A stretch of DNA of 64,000 nucleotides from an uncultured Bacteroidales bacterium (GTDB lineage: Bacteria; Bacteroidota; Bacteroidia; Bacteroidales; UBA932), in contig CASFPH010000003.1 of NCBI GenBank assembly GCA_949296645.1, positions 62,001 through 126,000 on the forward strand, written 5' to 3'. Shown piece by piece: positions 17,366-25,648 of this stretch. The notes below the pieces were generated by a model. The model was given only the letters and a program-made list of their open reading frames with translations. It had not been told where the DNA came from and did no database searches. Position 1 is the stretch's first letter; every line of letters starts with the position of its first letter. The translations under genes and the position numbers were made by a program.

Positions 17366-18577
17366 ATGAAAGTTAAGAATTTGCGGATTTTGTTTTTTCA
17401 GGCGTTTTTTGTTCTTGCCGCTACTGTTTGTCATGCGGAAAAGTATATGTATAGTGTGAGTTTTGCAGGTCGCTTGGAAAATGGTAGTGTTTTGGACGAA
17501 TGTTTGCAGGGCGGAAACAGTGAGGTATTGAGTGTGGCGCAGAAGTCAGACTCGAAGGTAAATCAGGGTCCGGAGGCGAAGGTAAATCAGGGTCCGGAGG
17601 CGAAGGCAAATCAGGGTCCGGACATGAACGCGGCGCAAGGAGAGAAATGGAAAGTGGCACAGGGTGAAGATGCGAAAGTGGCACAGGGAGAAGAGGCGAA
17701 AGCGAAACAGAAGATTAGGGAATTGCTTCCTTATGCCGATTTTGAAAACTGGTTGTCAAGGATAATCAAGGAATCCGATATTTTGGGTGGGGATAGTGTT
17801 ACGGTTTATTCCGTGGCAGACAATGGAGTTATAAGAGGCAACAGACCTTATGTCAATACGAAGTCGCCTTGGGCTTCTTCGAATGTATATGCGGAAGTCA
17901 AGGGTGTTACTAAAACGAACGTCAATGTCAGACCCGGTGTGCATGGGAATGGAAAATGTGCTGTGCTTTCAACGGAGATAATGTCTTTCAAGGTTTTTGG
18001 TGCAGTAAAGGTAAACGTATTGGCTGCTGGAGCCATATATACGGGAGTGATAAAGGAGCCGGTGAGTTCGCTTTCGGATTCTTTCGGGATGATTAATATG
18101 GGAATACCGTTTACACGCAAACCTTCGGCATTGGTATTCGATTATGCGTCCGAAATGCGAAACAGCGGGAAAGTTATAAAGGCGAGTGGACTTTCCAGAA
18201 AGGAGTCGCAAGGCAGGGACAAGGCCATAGTTCTTGTAATACTGCAGAAACGTTGGGAAAAGGATGGAAAAATATACGCCAAAAGAATAGCTACCGGTGA
18301 GATGCTGATAGACAGGTCGATGCCTTGGCAGGAGGATTCAAGAATAGAGCTGGTATACGGAAAGCCTGCAAGTCCGTTCGAAGCAAAATATGCAAATCTG
18401 CATTCTGAATTCTATGCTTTGAATTCAGAAGGGAAAAGCGTACCTGTAAATGAGGTAGGGTGGGGTGATGATACTCCTACCCATCTGATAGTATATATAT
18501 CGTCCGGATCTCTGGAACCGTATATGGGTGAGCCTGGGAACAGGCTTATGATAGACAATGTGGGTTTCGAATATTAG
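17366..18577 (+). CDS. PCMD-domain secreted protein with an N-terminal repeat linker
   Basis: A 403-residue protein with a signal peptide (hydrophobic core ILFFQAFFVLAATVCHA, likely cleaved after it). Residues about 60-115 are low-complexity repeats of the type VNQGPEAK and VAQGEDAK. From about residue 118 on is a PCMD-type beta-jellyroll domain: LLPYADFENWL, WASSNVYAEVKGV, GAIYTGVI, MGIPFTRKPSALVFDYAS and the C-terminal MIDNVGFEY. PCMD proteins are extracellular and thought to bind carbohydrate; no enzyme activity is assigned. The gene has its own possible promoter. Whether it belongs with the steroid-type genes 86 bases downstream is uncertain. Confidence 0.75.
   Translation: MKVKNLRILFFQAFFVLAATVCHAEKYMYSVSFAGRLENGSVLDECLQGGNSEVLSVAQKSDSKVNQGPEAKVNQGPEAKANQGPDMNAAQGEKWKVAQGEDAKVAQGEEAKAKQKIRELLPYADFENWLSRIIKESDILGGDSVTVYSVADNGVIRGNRPYVNTKSPWASSNVYAEVKGVTKTNVNVRPGVHGNGKCAVLSTEIMSFKVFGAVKVNVLAAGAIYTGVIKEPVSSLSDSFGMINMGIPFTRKPSALVFDYASEMRNSGKVIKASGLSRKESQGRDKAIVLVILQKRWEKDGKIYAKRIATGEMLIDRSMPWQEDSRIELVYGKPASPFEAKYANLHSEFYALNSEGKSVPVNEVGWGDDTPTHLIVYISSGSLEPYMGEPGNRLMIDNVGFEY
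17554..17625 (+). repeat. Three 24-bp tandem repeats in the PCMD-protein gene
   Basis: Units at 17554-17577, 17578-17601 and 17602-17625 begin GAAGGTAAATCAGGGTCCGG (third with one T-to-C change and an altered end). They encode the KVNQGPEA linker repeats; more diverged copies continue to about 17709. Confidence 0.85.
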
Positions 18578-18663
18578 ACTGATCGGAACGGTTATCAGAC
18601 TTACCGGTCTTGTTATATTACACGTTATATTATATTTATTTTGCTTTATATCTTTTTACGGGC

Positions 18664-19440
18664 ATGATTGATTTTATAGTTGATAAGTACGATGATATCA
18701 TAACAGGCATGTCGATACTTGCCGTTTTTGTATTTGCAGCGCTTTTTTTTGTAAAGGCGGGATACGGAAGATTCAGGACAAAAGGCTGGGGATTTTCTTT
18801 CAGCAATAAGGCGGGCTGGGTGCTGATGGAATCGCCTGTTTTCATATTGATGACTGTTCTGTGGCTTTGTTCGGACAGGGTTTGTTCGATTCCTCACATC
18901 GCTTTGCTTATACCGTTTCAGATACATTATTTGCAAAGGGCATTCGTGTTTCCGTTTCTTATAAGGGGTAAAGGAAAAATGCCTTTGACGATAGTTCTGA
19001 TGGGTATGGTGTTCAATTCCGTGAATGCCGTGATGCAGGGAGGGTGGATTTTTTACGTCTCACCTGAGGAAATGTACACGTCAAAGTGGTTTCTGACACC
19101 GCAGTTCATAACGGGCACAATAGTCTTTTTTGCCGGAATGTATATCAATATGCAATCCGACTATATAATACGGCATCTCCGCAAGCCGGGCGATACGGGA
19201 CATTATATACCTAAAGGAGGAGCGTTCAGATATGTCTCTTCAGCAAATTATCTCGGTGAATTCATGGAATGGTGCGGATATGCACTGCTTACATGGTCCG
19301 TAGCTGGAGCCGTTTTCGCATTATGGACGTTTGCCAACCTTGCTCCGAGGGCAAATGCGATTTATAAATCTTATGAATCGGAATTCGGAGAGGAATTCAG
19401 AAAACTCGGACTTAAAAGGATGATACCTTTCATATATTGA
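18664..19440 (+). CDS. Steroid 5-alpha-reductase family membrane enzyme (SRD5A-like)
   Basis: A 258-residue, multi-helix membrane protein with strong resemblance to animal SRD5A1/2. The C-terminal half reads HLRKPGDTGHYIPKGG, then YLGEFMEWCGYALLTWSVAG and a final KRMIPFIY, all close to the human enzymes. The catalytic Glu/Tyr pair of SRD5A2 (E57/Y91) is matched by E56 (in VLMESPVF) and Y89 (in IHYLQR). The ATG at 18664 reproduces the animal spacing; an upstream TTG at 18610 is less likely. Such enzymes use NADPH to reduce the delta-4 double bond of 3-keto steroids or bile acids to the 5-alpha (allo) form. Its neighbours are a flavin reductase and two SDRs, which supports a steroid or bile-acid role. 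Confidence 0.88.
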   Translation: MIDFIVDKYDDIITGMSILAVFVFAALFFVKAGYGRFRTKGWGFSFSNKAGWVLMESPVFILMTVLWLCSDRVCSIPHIALLIPFQIHYLQRAFVFPFLIRGKGKMPLTIVLMGMVFNSVNAVMQGGWIFYVSPEEMYTSKWFLTPQFITGTIVFFAGMYINMQSDYIIRHLRKPGDTGHYIPKGGAFRYVSSANYLGEFMEWCGYALLTWSVAGAVFALWTFANLAPRANAIYKSYESEFGEEFRKLGLKRMIPFIY

Positions 19441-19458
19441 TTATTCATATATTGATTA
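19429..19458 (+). repeat. 15-bp tandem duplication across the 5-alpha-reductase stop
   Basis: TTCATATATTGATTA occurs twice in a row; the first copy contains the stop codon of the gene. The rest of the 93-bp gap before the next gene shows no clear promoter. Confidence 0.8.
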
Positions 19459-19533
19459 TCCAATCCTGGTATTCATCTTATAAAATCTAAAATAAGCAAA
19501 TAAGTCAGAACATGTAACAAATATCAGACTGAT

Positions 19534-20763
19534 ATGGAAGATTCAATTATTTTTACTCCGCATAAACTTGGAAAACTAGAATTGAGGAACAGGGTGATAC
19601 GTTCTGCGGCTTTTGAAGGTATGGCAGACGGGAACAGACCGACCGAAAAATTGAAAAAGTATCATCTTTCTGTAGCGGAAGGAGGGGTAGGAATGACTAC
19701 TCTGGCATATGCTTCAGTAAACAGAAGCGGACTTTCATTTGACAGCCAGTTGTGCATGGAGGAATCCGTAATACCCGGGCTTGCGGATATAGCGGATGCA
19801 GTACATAAGGCTGGTGCAGCCATCTCTGTACAGATAGGGCATTGCGGCAATATGACACATTTCAAGACGGCAGGGGGAATGCCTCTGGGAGCGAGCAGCG
19901 GCTTCAACCTTTATTCTCCCACATTGTACCGCAAGATGAGCGGACGCGAAATAGCCGGCTGCGCCAAAGATTTCGGAAAGGCAGTAAGGATAGCAGCAAA
20001 GGCCGGTCTCGATGCTGTGGAGGTGCATGCTGGACACGGTTATCTGATAAGCCAGTTCCTGTCTCCATATACCAACCGAAGAAAAGATGAATACGGAGGC
20101 TCCCTGGAAAACAGGATGCGCTTTATGGACATGTGTCTTTCGGAAGTGATGGATGCTGCGTCCGCAACCGGATTGAGCGTGCTTGTCAAGACGAATATGA
20201 GGGACGGATTCAAGGGAGGACTTGAAATAGATGAATGCTTGGAGGTTGCCAAAAGGATTGAAAGCCATAAAGTTGATGCAATTGTGCTTAGCGGCGGATT
20301 CGTGAGCAAGGCTCCGATGTATGTTATGAGAGGCAGTATGCCTATAGTCTCTATGACACATTACATGAAACTGTGGTGGCTTAAATTCGGTGTAAGAATC
20401 TTCGGGAAAATGATGATACGTGAAGAGCCTTTCAGTGAAGCATATTTTCTTGAAGACGCTCTTAAATTCAGAAAAGAACTTGATGTGCCGCTTGTGTATG
20501 TAGGTGGACTTGTCAGAAAAAGCAAGATAGAAGAGGTTCTTGGCAAGGGTTTTGAATTTGTCCAGATGGGACGTGCACTTGTGAATACTCCTGATTTCGT
20601 GAACAGAATGCGGCTGGAGGAAGGTTATGAAAGATGTGCATGCGATCACAAGAACTACTGTATAGCCAGGATGTATTCTCTTGATATGGTATGCTGCAAG
20701 CATTTGAGGAATGAGCTCCCTGATAAAATATTGAAGGAACTGAAAATAGACAGGGAAGGATGA
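19534..20763 (+). CDS. NADH:flavin oxidoreductase, old-yellow-enzyme family (candidate 5-beta-reductase)
   Basis: A 409-residue FMN TIM-barrel protein. It begins FTPHKLGKLELRNRVIRSA and has the family segment VEVHAGHGYLISQFLSPYTN followed by DEYGGSLENRMRF. The barrel ends with VYVGGLVRKSKIEEVLGKG and the phosphate-binding FVQMGRALVNTPD. A Cys-rich tail (CACDHKNYC, MVCCKH) may hold an iron-sulfur cluster as in the 2-enoate/BaiCD group, but the extra C-terminal FAD/NAD domain of those larger enzymes is missing. OYE relatives reduce or form the delta-4 bond of 3-oxo bile acids; next to an SRD5A-like enzyme this makes a 5-beta-reductase role likely. The substrate is inferred from context only. 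Confidence 0.82.
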   Translation: MEDSIIFTPHKLGKLELRNRVIRSAAFEGMADGNRPTEKLKKYHLSVAEGGVGMTTLAYASVNRSGLSFDSQLCMEESVIPGLADIADAVHKAGAAISVQIGHCGNMTHFKTAGGMPLGASSGFNLYSPTLYRKMSGREIAGCAKDFGKAVRIAAKAGLDAVEVHAGHGYLISQFLSPYTNRRKDEYGGSLENRMRFMDMCLSEVMDAASATGLSVLVKTNMRDGFKGGLEIDECLEVAKRIESHKVDAIVLSGGFVSKAPMYVMRGSMPIVSMTHYMKLWWLKFGVRIFGKMMIREEPFSEAYFLEDALKFRKELDVPLVYVGGLVRKSKIEEVLGKGFEFVQMGRALVNTPDFVNRMRLEEGYERCACDHKNYCIARMYSLDMVCCKHLRNELPDKILKELKIDREG

Positions 20764-20814
20764 ACTCGAGGAGTATCATGGCTGGTGTAAAAAGCGGGAC
20801 AATAAAGGTGCAGT

Positions 20815-21633
20815 ATGTGGAAAGACAGATTGAATGACATAGGAAGCGCAGGAGGATATGCGTTGATAACGGGCGCCAGTTCCGGAATAGGTTACAGGAT
20901 GGCTTGCGAACTGGCGTCTGCAGGTGTGAATCTGATTGCAGTGAGCAACAGGAACGCTGAACTCGCCATGGCCGTGCACAATATTTCAGAAAAATACGGC
21001 GTTGAAGTAATTCCCGTATTTCTTGACCTTTCCGAGGAAGATTCAGCCCTTTTTCTTTGCGAATTCTGCAAAGGAAAGGGAATTGTCCCGAAAATTCTGG
21101 TAAACAATGCAGGAATATTCAGACACAGGGATTTCCTTGACCAGGAAGCTGAAGATATAGCGGCTTTCATGAGACTGCATATATTTGTGCCCACCATGCT
21201 CGCGCGATATTTCGGAGAAATGATGGCTTCGGATGGGGGCGGATATATATTGAATACTGCGTCGCTTGCCGGAGAGTTTTCGTTCCCTGGAATCTCCATG
21301 TACTGTTCAACAAAAGCATATTTGAGGAACCTGTCCATGTCACTGCGGCACGAATTCAGAAAGAGGGGCATAGCAGTTACTGCGCTTTGTCCAGGAGGTG
21401 TGGCTACCGATTTGTACGGTCTGGGACCTTCTCTGATGAAACTGGCACTTAACCTTGGAGTCGTAGCACGTCCTGAAAGGGTTGTTAGAAAAGGCTTGAA
21501 AGGACTGATGAACGGTCGCAAGACAGTGGTGCCGGACAGGGTGATGAACAAATTTTTTGTAGTCATGGTGAAAATGCTGCCTTCTGTTGCCGTAAGAAAA
21601 ATATACAGTCTTCTTGAACCGTTGAGAAAATGA
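20815..21633 (+). CDS. Short-chain dehydrogenase/reductase (candidate hydroxysteroid dehydrogenase)
   Basis: A classical SDR of 272 residues. The cofactor loop is ITGASSGIGYRMA (residues about 18-31), then LVNNAG near 95, the catalytic Ser in LNTASLAGEF and the Y-x3-K in MYCSTKAYL near residue 162. The Asn-Arg after the second strand (SNRN) hints at NADP use. The C-terminal region has a long basic helical tail (VRKGLKGLMNGRKTVVP), like membrane-associated keto-reductases. With the 5-alpha-reductase and flavin reductase upstream it is a candidate 3-beta-hydroxysteroid dehydrogenase. A lipid 3-ketoacyl reductase is an alternative. Its stop overlaps the next SDR start (ATGA). Confidence 0.8.
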   Translation: MWKDRLNDIGSAGGYALITGASSGIGYRMACELASAGVNLIAVSNRNAELAMAVHNISEKYGVEVIPVFLDLSEEDSALFLCEFCKGKGIVPKILVNNAGIFRHRDFLDQEAEDIAAFMRLHIFVPTMLARYFGEMMASDGGGYILNTASLAGEFSFPGISMYCSTKAYLRNLSMSLRHEFRKRGIAVTALCPGGVATDLYGLGPSLMKLALNLGVVARPERVVRKGLKGLMNGRKTVVPDRVMNKFFVVMVKMLPSVAVRKIYSLLEPLRK

Positions 21634-22517
21634 AGGAATGCATGATAATAACCGGAGCTACCGGTGGTTTGGGAAGGGCCGCTTCCGGATATTTTGCGGA
21701 TGAGGCAAAACGTCTTGGATGCGTGCTCATGCTTTGCTGCCGTAATCGTGTGAAAGGGGATGAACTGATATCCTTTCTTCGTTCGGAAGGAAAAGATGTC
21801 TCACACGTCGAAATCCGCATTCTTGATCTTTCGGATACGGCTTCGTTGTCGGAATTCGCAGGGGGAATGGTATCATCCGGTTATAAAGTCAGGATGCTCC
21901 TCAATAATGCAGGTTCAATGTTTGCCGGATATGAAACTGATGAAAACGGGGTGGAGAAGAACATGCGTGTAAATTTTCTTGCACCGGCTTCCCTTTCGCT
22001 TGCCCTGATGCCGTATTATTCGGACGGAGCATCCGTAATCAACGTAGTTTCAGTTACAAGAAACTGGGTAGAGATAGATGGCGGTTATATGCAGGGAAAA
22101 GAAGGGGAATACGGACGTCTGAAATATTATTCACGGTCAAAACGGGCATTGAGTATCTTCACTGCGGAAATGGCTGAAAGAAGCGTACGGGAAAAGTCCG
22201 GAAATGGCAGGTCGCTGTACGTCAATGCCGTCGATCCAGGAGTCATGAACACATCAATGCTGAGGATGGAACGTTGGTTCGATCCTTTGGCCGACATTTT
22301 CTTCAGACCTTTCACCTTGTCTCCGGAACAGTCTTTGGAGGCTGTAGTGTCGGCGTACGAAAATGTAGGTAAAGTAAGCGGGTATGTCTTTACGAGAAGA
22401 AAATCTTTTCCCATGGAGAAAAAAATCAGGGAACATTGGCTTAAAAACGATATTTTTGCATCGGCTTGTACGGAAGCAGAGAATTTGGAAAACAACTACT
22501 ACAATTATCGCGGATGA
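21630..22517 (+). CDS. Second short-chain dehydrogenase/reductase (retinol-dehydrogenase-like)
   Basis: A 295-residue SDR beginning IITGATGGLGRAASGYF. It has CCRNRVKGDEL (a basic residue favouring NADP), LDLSDTASL, MLLNNAGSMFAG and the Y-x3-K motif in YYSRSKRALSIF near residue 175. The pattern N-A-V-D-P-G-V-M-N-T-S is typical of retinol-dehydrogenase/protochlorophyllide-reductase-like SDRs. It overlaps the genes on both sides by four bases, so it is translated as part of one run. A role in oxidising or reducing a steroid or isoprenoid alcohol is plausible but unproven. Confidence 0.8.
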   Translation: MKECMIITGATGGLGRAASGYFADEAKRLGCVLMLCCRNRVKGDELISFLRSEGKDVSHVEIRILDLSDTASLSEFAGGMVSSGYKVRMLLNNAGSMFAGYETDENGVEKNMRVNFLAPASLSLALMPYYSDGASVINVVSVTRNWVEIDGGYMQGKEGEYGRLKYYSRSKRALSIFTAEMAERSVREKSGNGRSLYVNAVDPGVMNTSMLRMERWFDPLADIFFRPFTLSPEQSLEAVVSAYENVGKVSGYVFTRRKSFPMEKKIREHWLKNDIFASACTEAENLENNYYNYRG

Positions 22518-23767
22518 ACAGAATAGCATACTTTATCTTGGTTTTGTTTTTGTCTTACGGTACTTTTCTTTACGGTTCTTCTACTGAAAACCGTACGGAG
22601 AATGACCCTCTGGAAATTTATCTTCTTACCTGTTCTCCCGGAGACCAGCTTTATTCGCTTTTCGGGCATACTGCCATAAGGGTATGCAACAGGGAAGAGG
22701 GTACGGATATCGTTTTCAATTACGGAACGTTCGACTTCTCCACTGATAATTTCTACTATAAGTTTGTCAAGGGAATTCTGCCGTACCAGCTTTCGATAGA
22801 CAAGTATCCAAACTTCATGTTTCAGTACAGATATGAAAACAGATCAGTTTATTCGCAGAGACTTAATCTGACCTCTGTCGAAAAGAATAGACTGTACGGA
22901 CTATTGCTTGAAAACTACAGACCCGAAAACAGAACTTACCAATATAATTTTCTGTATGACAACTGTTCTTCAAGGGTAAGGGATATCATACTGGAGGCAA
23001 TAGACGGTGAAGTGATCTTTTCCGATTCTCCTTCAGACAGTCAATACGGGTGTTTTCTTCCTTCGGCAAACAAATCCTACTGGAATCTTCTTGACGAGTA
23101 CATGAAGAAATACAGATGGATAAAATGGGGAATACATACAATACTCGGTATACCTGCTTCGGCCAGAGCCGGAATAGAAGGTTCAATGTTCCTTCCAGAC
23201 TATCTTATGGCACATTTCGCTGATGCAAGACGCAGTGACGGATCTCCAATAGCTTTTCCGAGGGAAACGGAATTCGAATCGGATTTCAAACCTTCAGCCA
23301 CACCGTTTTATTTTACACCGATATTCGTATACAGCATTGCTGCGATACTTATATTCTGTCTGCTGTTTTTCATACGCATAAAACCGCGTTGGCCGAAAAA
23401 ACTGCTTACGGGAACCATATTCTTTGCTTCAGGTATAGCCGGTCTGCTTATGGTGTTCTTGGGATATTTCACTTCCCACCCCTCGACAGCCCCGAATTTC
23501 AATCTTATGTGGGCCAATCCGCTTAATGTGCTGGTGCCGTTCATGCTGCTTTCAGACAACGGTCTGATAAGACGTATACTGAAAATTTATTTTACGGTCT
23601 ATCTTGCGGTACTTGCGGCGGCATTCCTTTCATGGTGTTTCCTGATGCCTTCGGTCGTACCGTCTACAGTACCGCTGATAATGATAATGATAATGATTTC
23701 CCTGAGTGCTTTGGGATATCTCAGAAAGGCAGGACTTACCCATAACCGTGATGCGCGTGAGAATTGA
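22514..23767 (+). CDS. lnb: Lipoprotein N-acyltransferase Lnb-type (DUF4105)
   Basis: A 417-residue membrane protein matching the Lnb layout: a signal/anchor helix (IAYFILVLFLSYGTFLYGSS), an N-terminal periplasmic DUF4105 domain (residues about 25-250; LLTCSPGDQLYSLFGHTAIR, FNYGTFDFS, YNFLYDNCSSRVRD) and five C-terminal membrane helices from about residue 265. The conserved His (FGHTA) and Cys (DNCSSR) look like catalytic residues. Lnb adds the N-terminal acyl chain to lipoproteins in Bacteroidetes, which lack Lnt. The ATG at 22514 overlaps the preceding SDR stop. Confidence in the DUF4105 family is high; equal function is from family knowledge. Confidence 0.82.
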   Translation: MNRIAYFILVLFLSYGTFLYGSSTENRTENDPLEIYLLTCSPGDQLYSLFGHTAIRVCNREEGTDIVFNYGTFDFSTDNFYYKFVKGILPYQLSIDKYPNFMFQYRYENRSVYSQRLNLTSVEKNRLYGLLLENYRPENRTYQYNFLYDNCSSRVRDIILEAIDGEVIFSDSPSDSQYGCFLPSANKSYWNLLDEYMKKYRWIKWGIHTILGIPASARAGIEGSMFLPDYLMAHFADARRSDGSPIAFPRETEFESDFKPSATPFYFTPIFVYSIAAILIFCLLFFIRIKPRWPKKLLTGTIFFASGIAGLLMVFLGYFTSHPSTAPNFNLMWANPLNVLVPFMLLSDNGLIRRILKIYFTVYLAVLAAAFLSWCFLMPSVVPSTVPLIMIMIMISLSALGYLRKAGLTHNRDAREN

Positions 23768-24254
23768 AAGAATGGAAACTTTGCGTGACCTGTCCGATTA
23801 TACTGCCGGTTTCAGGGATGAAAAACGTATTCTGGGATATTGTATTTCATGTCCCAGGTACGGGAATTACTGGTCATGCCCTCCATACGATTATGATCCT
23901 TCCGAAATCATTGCCACGATTGTATATCCGGAAGACGTATCTGCCTCCGTTTCCGTTTATGATCTTTTTTCGGAGGCCAGGGAAATAACTGATCCGGAAA
24001 TACTCGGAATGGAAGCCGAAATGCCCGGGAGCATGGCTTTTTATGCGGGCAGCTGCCGTATCTGTCCCGGAAAGTGCAAAAGGGAATCCGGCGCGGCATG
24101 TGTAGAACCCGACAGGGCGAGACCGTCACTTGAATCGTTCGGCTATGATATTTCACGCACTTTGTCGGATATTTTCGGCGTGAAAATAAAATGGGCGGAC
24201 AAAAACTGCCCGCCCGAATATATATCGCTCGTATCGGCCCTTATGTTCCGTTGA
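23751..24254 (+). CDS. DUF2284 Cys-rich putative metal-binding protein
   Basis: A 167-residue protein with eight or so conserved cysteines: ILGYCISCPRYGNYWSCPPY near residue 30 and GSCRICPGKCKRESGAACVEP near residue 110. The spacing fits DUF2284, thought to bind a metal or iron-sulfur cluster; the biochemical role is unknown. The later segment RPSLESFGYDI is also typical. The ATG at 23751 lies within the last 17 bases of lnb, so they are coupled. It is the final gene of the run and converges on tolC with nine bases between. Confidence 0.75.
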   Translation: MRVRIERMETLRDLSDYTAGFRDEKRILGYCISCPRYGNYWSCPPYDYDPSEIIATIVYPEDVSASVSVYDLFSEAREITDPEILGMEAEMPGSMAFYAGSCRICPGKCKRESGAACVEPDRARPSLESFGYDISRTLSDIFGVKIKWADKNCPPEYISLVSALMFR

Positions 24255-24263
24255 TGTTGTTTT

Positions 24264-25646
24264 TCATTCAAGATATCTTGAAATCATACCGCTCAACTGG
24301 AGCAGGGATATTTCACATATCTTGGTATTGTATTGTGCAGTAAGAATCCTTTCTTCCGCATCGAGAAGGCTTTTCTGTGCTTCACGCATTTCTATACCTG
24401 AAAGGTTTCCGAGAAGATAACGTTCCATAGCAATATCGTGATTCTCCTTTGCCGCCACAAGGTTTTCCTTTTCGAGGGCAAGCAGTTCCAGATTGTTTGT
24501 ATATGCATGCCACAGGGTTTCAAGATCTGTCCTGAGTGAAAGCGTCAGATTCTCTTTCTGGAGTTTTGCGTTTTCTATCGCTATCTTGGCGTTCGCCCTT
24601 TCCATGGCCCTGTTTCCGTCAAAGATCGTGAACCCTACCGTAACTCCGAGATTCAGGTTCATCCTGTTTGAATATATGTTCGGACTAGTCCTGTCCATAT
24701 GGCTGAAATTGTATCCGTAACCGGCATTCAGCCTTACATACGGGTAATTTCTTGCTAGGACGGTTTTCATGTCAAGGTCTGCTACCATCCTGTTCTGTTC
24801 TGCTTCGATCAGGCTGGCATTTGTTTTCAGTGTTGAAGCCCACAATTCTTCGAAATCCAGAACCTTGTCGACTGCGATTACCGAATCGGCCACGTCAATC
24901 CTTTTGTTCATGTTCTGGGAGCACATCAGTTCGTTGAGTCGAAGGTGGGATGTGTAGAGCTGTTCCTGCTGTTTTATGAAGTCGGCGCTATCGGCATTGA
25001 AATCGACTCTGGCCTGCTGCAGATCCAGTCTTGAGAAGTTGCCTATTATGTAACGTTCTTCCACTATCCTCAGCCTTTCCTTTGACAATGTAACTGCATA
25101 TCTCAGATTTTTCAATCGAATTTTCTGTTGTATGAAATTGAAGTATTCGGAGGTAAGTGACGCTATGAAGTCTTCAATGGCTATTCTTGTCCTTGTTTCT
25201 CCGATACGGGCCATTTCCTGCAGCCTTTCGTAATTGGTCTTTAGCCTGAATCCATCGAATACTGTCCAGTTCACATCGACTCCTGCATTCAGCCCCTGAC
25301 TCAGCAGTCCGCTTTCAGTAGATGTAGTGCTGCCGTTTCTGCTTTTTGTTAAATTCAGAATATCCATGGAGCCGGAATATCCCGCGCTTGCATCAACCGT
25401 AGGCAGCAGTCCGGCGTTGGCCCTTGTAGCCTTGTTCTTCTCGGTCTCCTCGTCATTCCTGCTTATCTGTATTGCAAAATTGTTTTCCAGACCGAATTCA
25501 AGACAAGATTTCAAAGTATATGTCGTGTCCGCTTCAGTCTGATATCCGTATTTATCTGCCGGGTTTCCGGCATTTGCCGGCGTATTGCACAATATTGCGC
25601 CGGATGTGATTATTGTCGTATAGAGCAGAAGAAATTTTGTCTTCAT
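24264..25646 (-). CDS. TolC-family outer membrane efflux protein
   Basis: A 460-residue outer membrane factor with a signal peptide (LLYTTIITSGAILCNTPANA). It has the two-fold OEP repeat rich in long helices: FGLENNFAIQISRNDEE near residue 50, EYFNFIQQKIRLKNLRYAV near 165 and LETLWHAYTNNLELLALEKE in the second repeat; beta-strand segments such as LNAGYGYNFSHMD and LNLGVTVGFTIFDG sit in the repeat centres. It forms the trimeric exit duct of the tripartite pump. It is the last gene of the operon, two bases after the RND gene. Confidence 0.92.
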   Translation of the reverse strand: MKTKFLLLYTTIITSGAILCNTPANAGNPADKYGYQTEADTTYTLKSCLEFGLENNFAIQISRNDEETEKNKATRANAGLLPTVDASAGYSGSMDILNLTKSRNGSTTSTESGLLSQGLNAGVDVNWTVFDGFRLKTNYERLQEMARIGETRTRIAIEDFIASLTSEYFNFIQQKIRLKNLRYAVTLSKERLRIVEERYIIGNFSRLDLQQARVDFNADSADFIKQQEQLYTSHLRLNELMCSQNMNKRIDVADSVIAVDKVLDFEELWASTLKTNASLIEAEQNRMVADLDMKTVLARNYPYVRLNAGYGYNFSHMDRTSPNIYSNRMNLNLGVTVGFTIFDGNRAMERANAKIAIENAKLQKENLTLSLRTDLETLWHAYTNNLELLALEKENLVAAKENHDIAMERYLLGNLSGIEMREAQKSLLDAEERILTAQYNTKICEISLLQLSGMISRYLE

Positions 25647-25648
25647 GG

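Noticed and set aside
18610-18663. TTG start for the 5-alpha-reductase
   Set aside because: The ATG at 18664 gives the same residue spacing to the catalytic Glu and Tyr as animal enzymes.
19735-20703. 322-codon open frame on the minus strand
   Set aside because: It is antisense to the well-supported flavin reductase, with a composition rich in His/Cys/Ser and no family resemblance.
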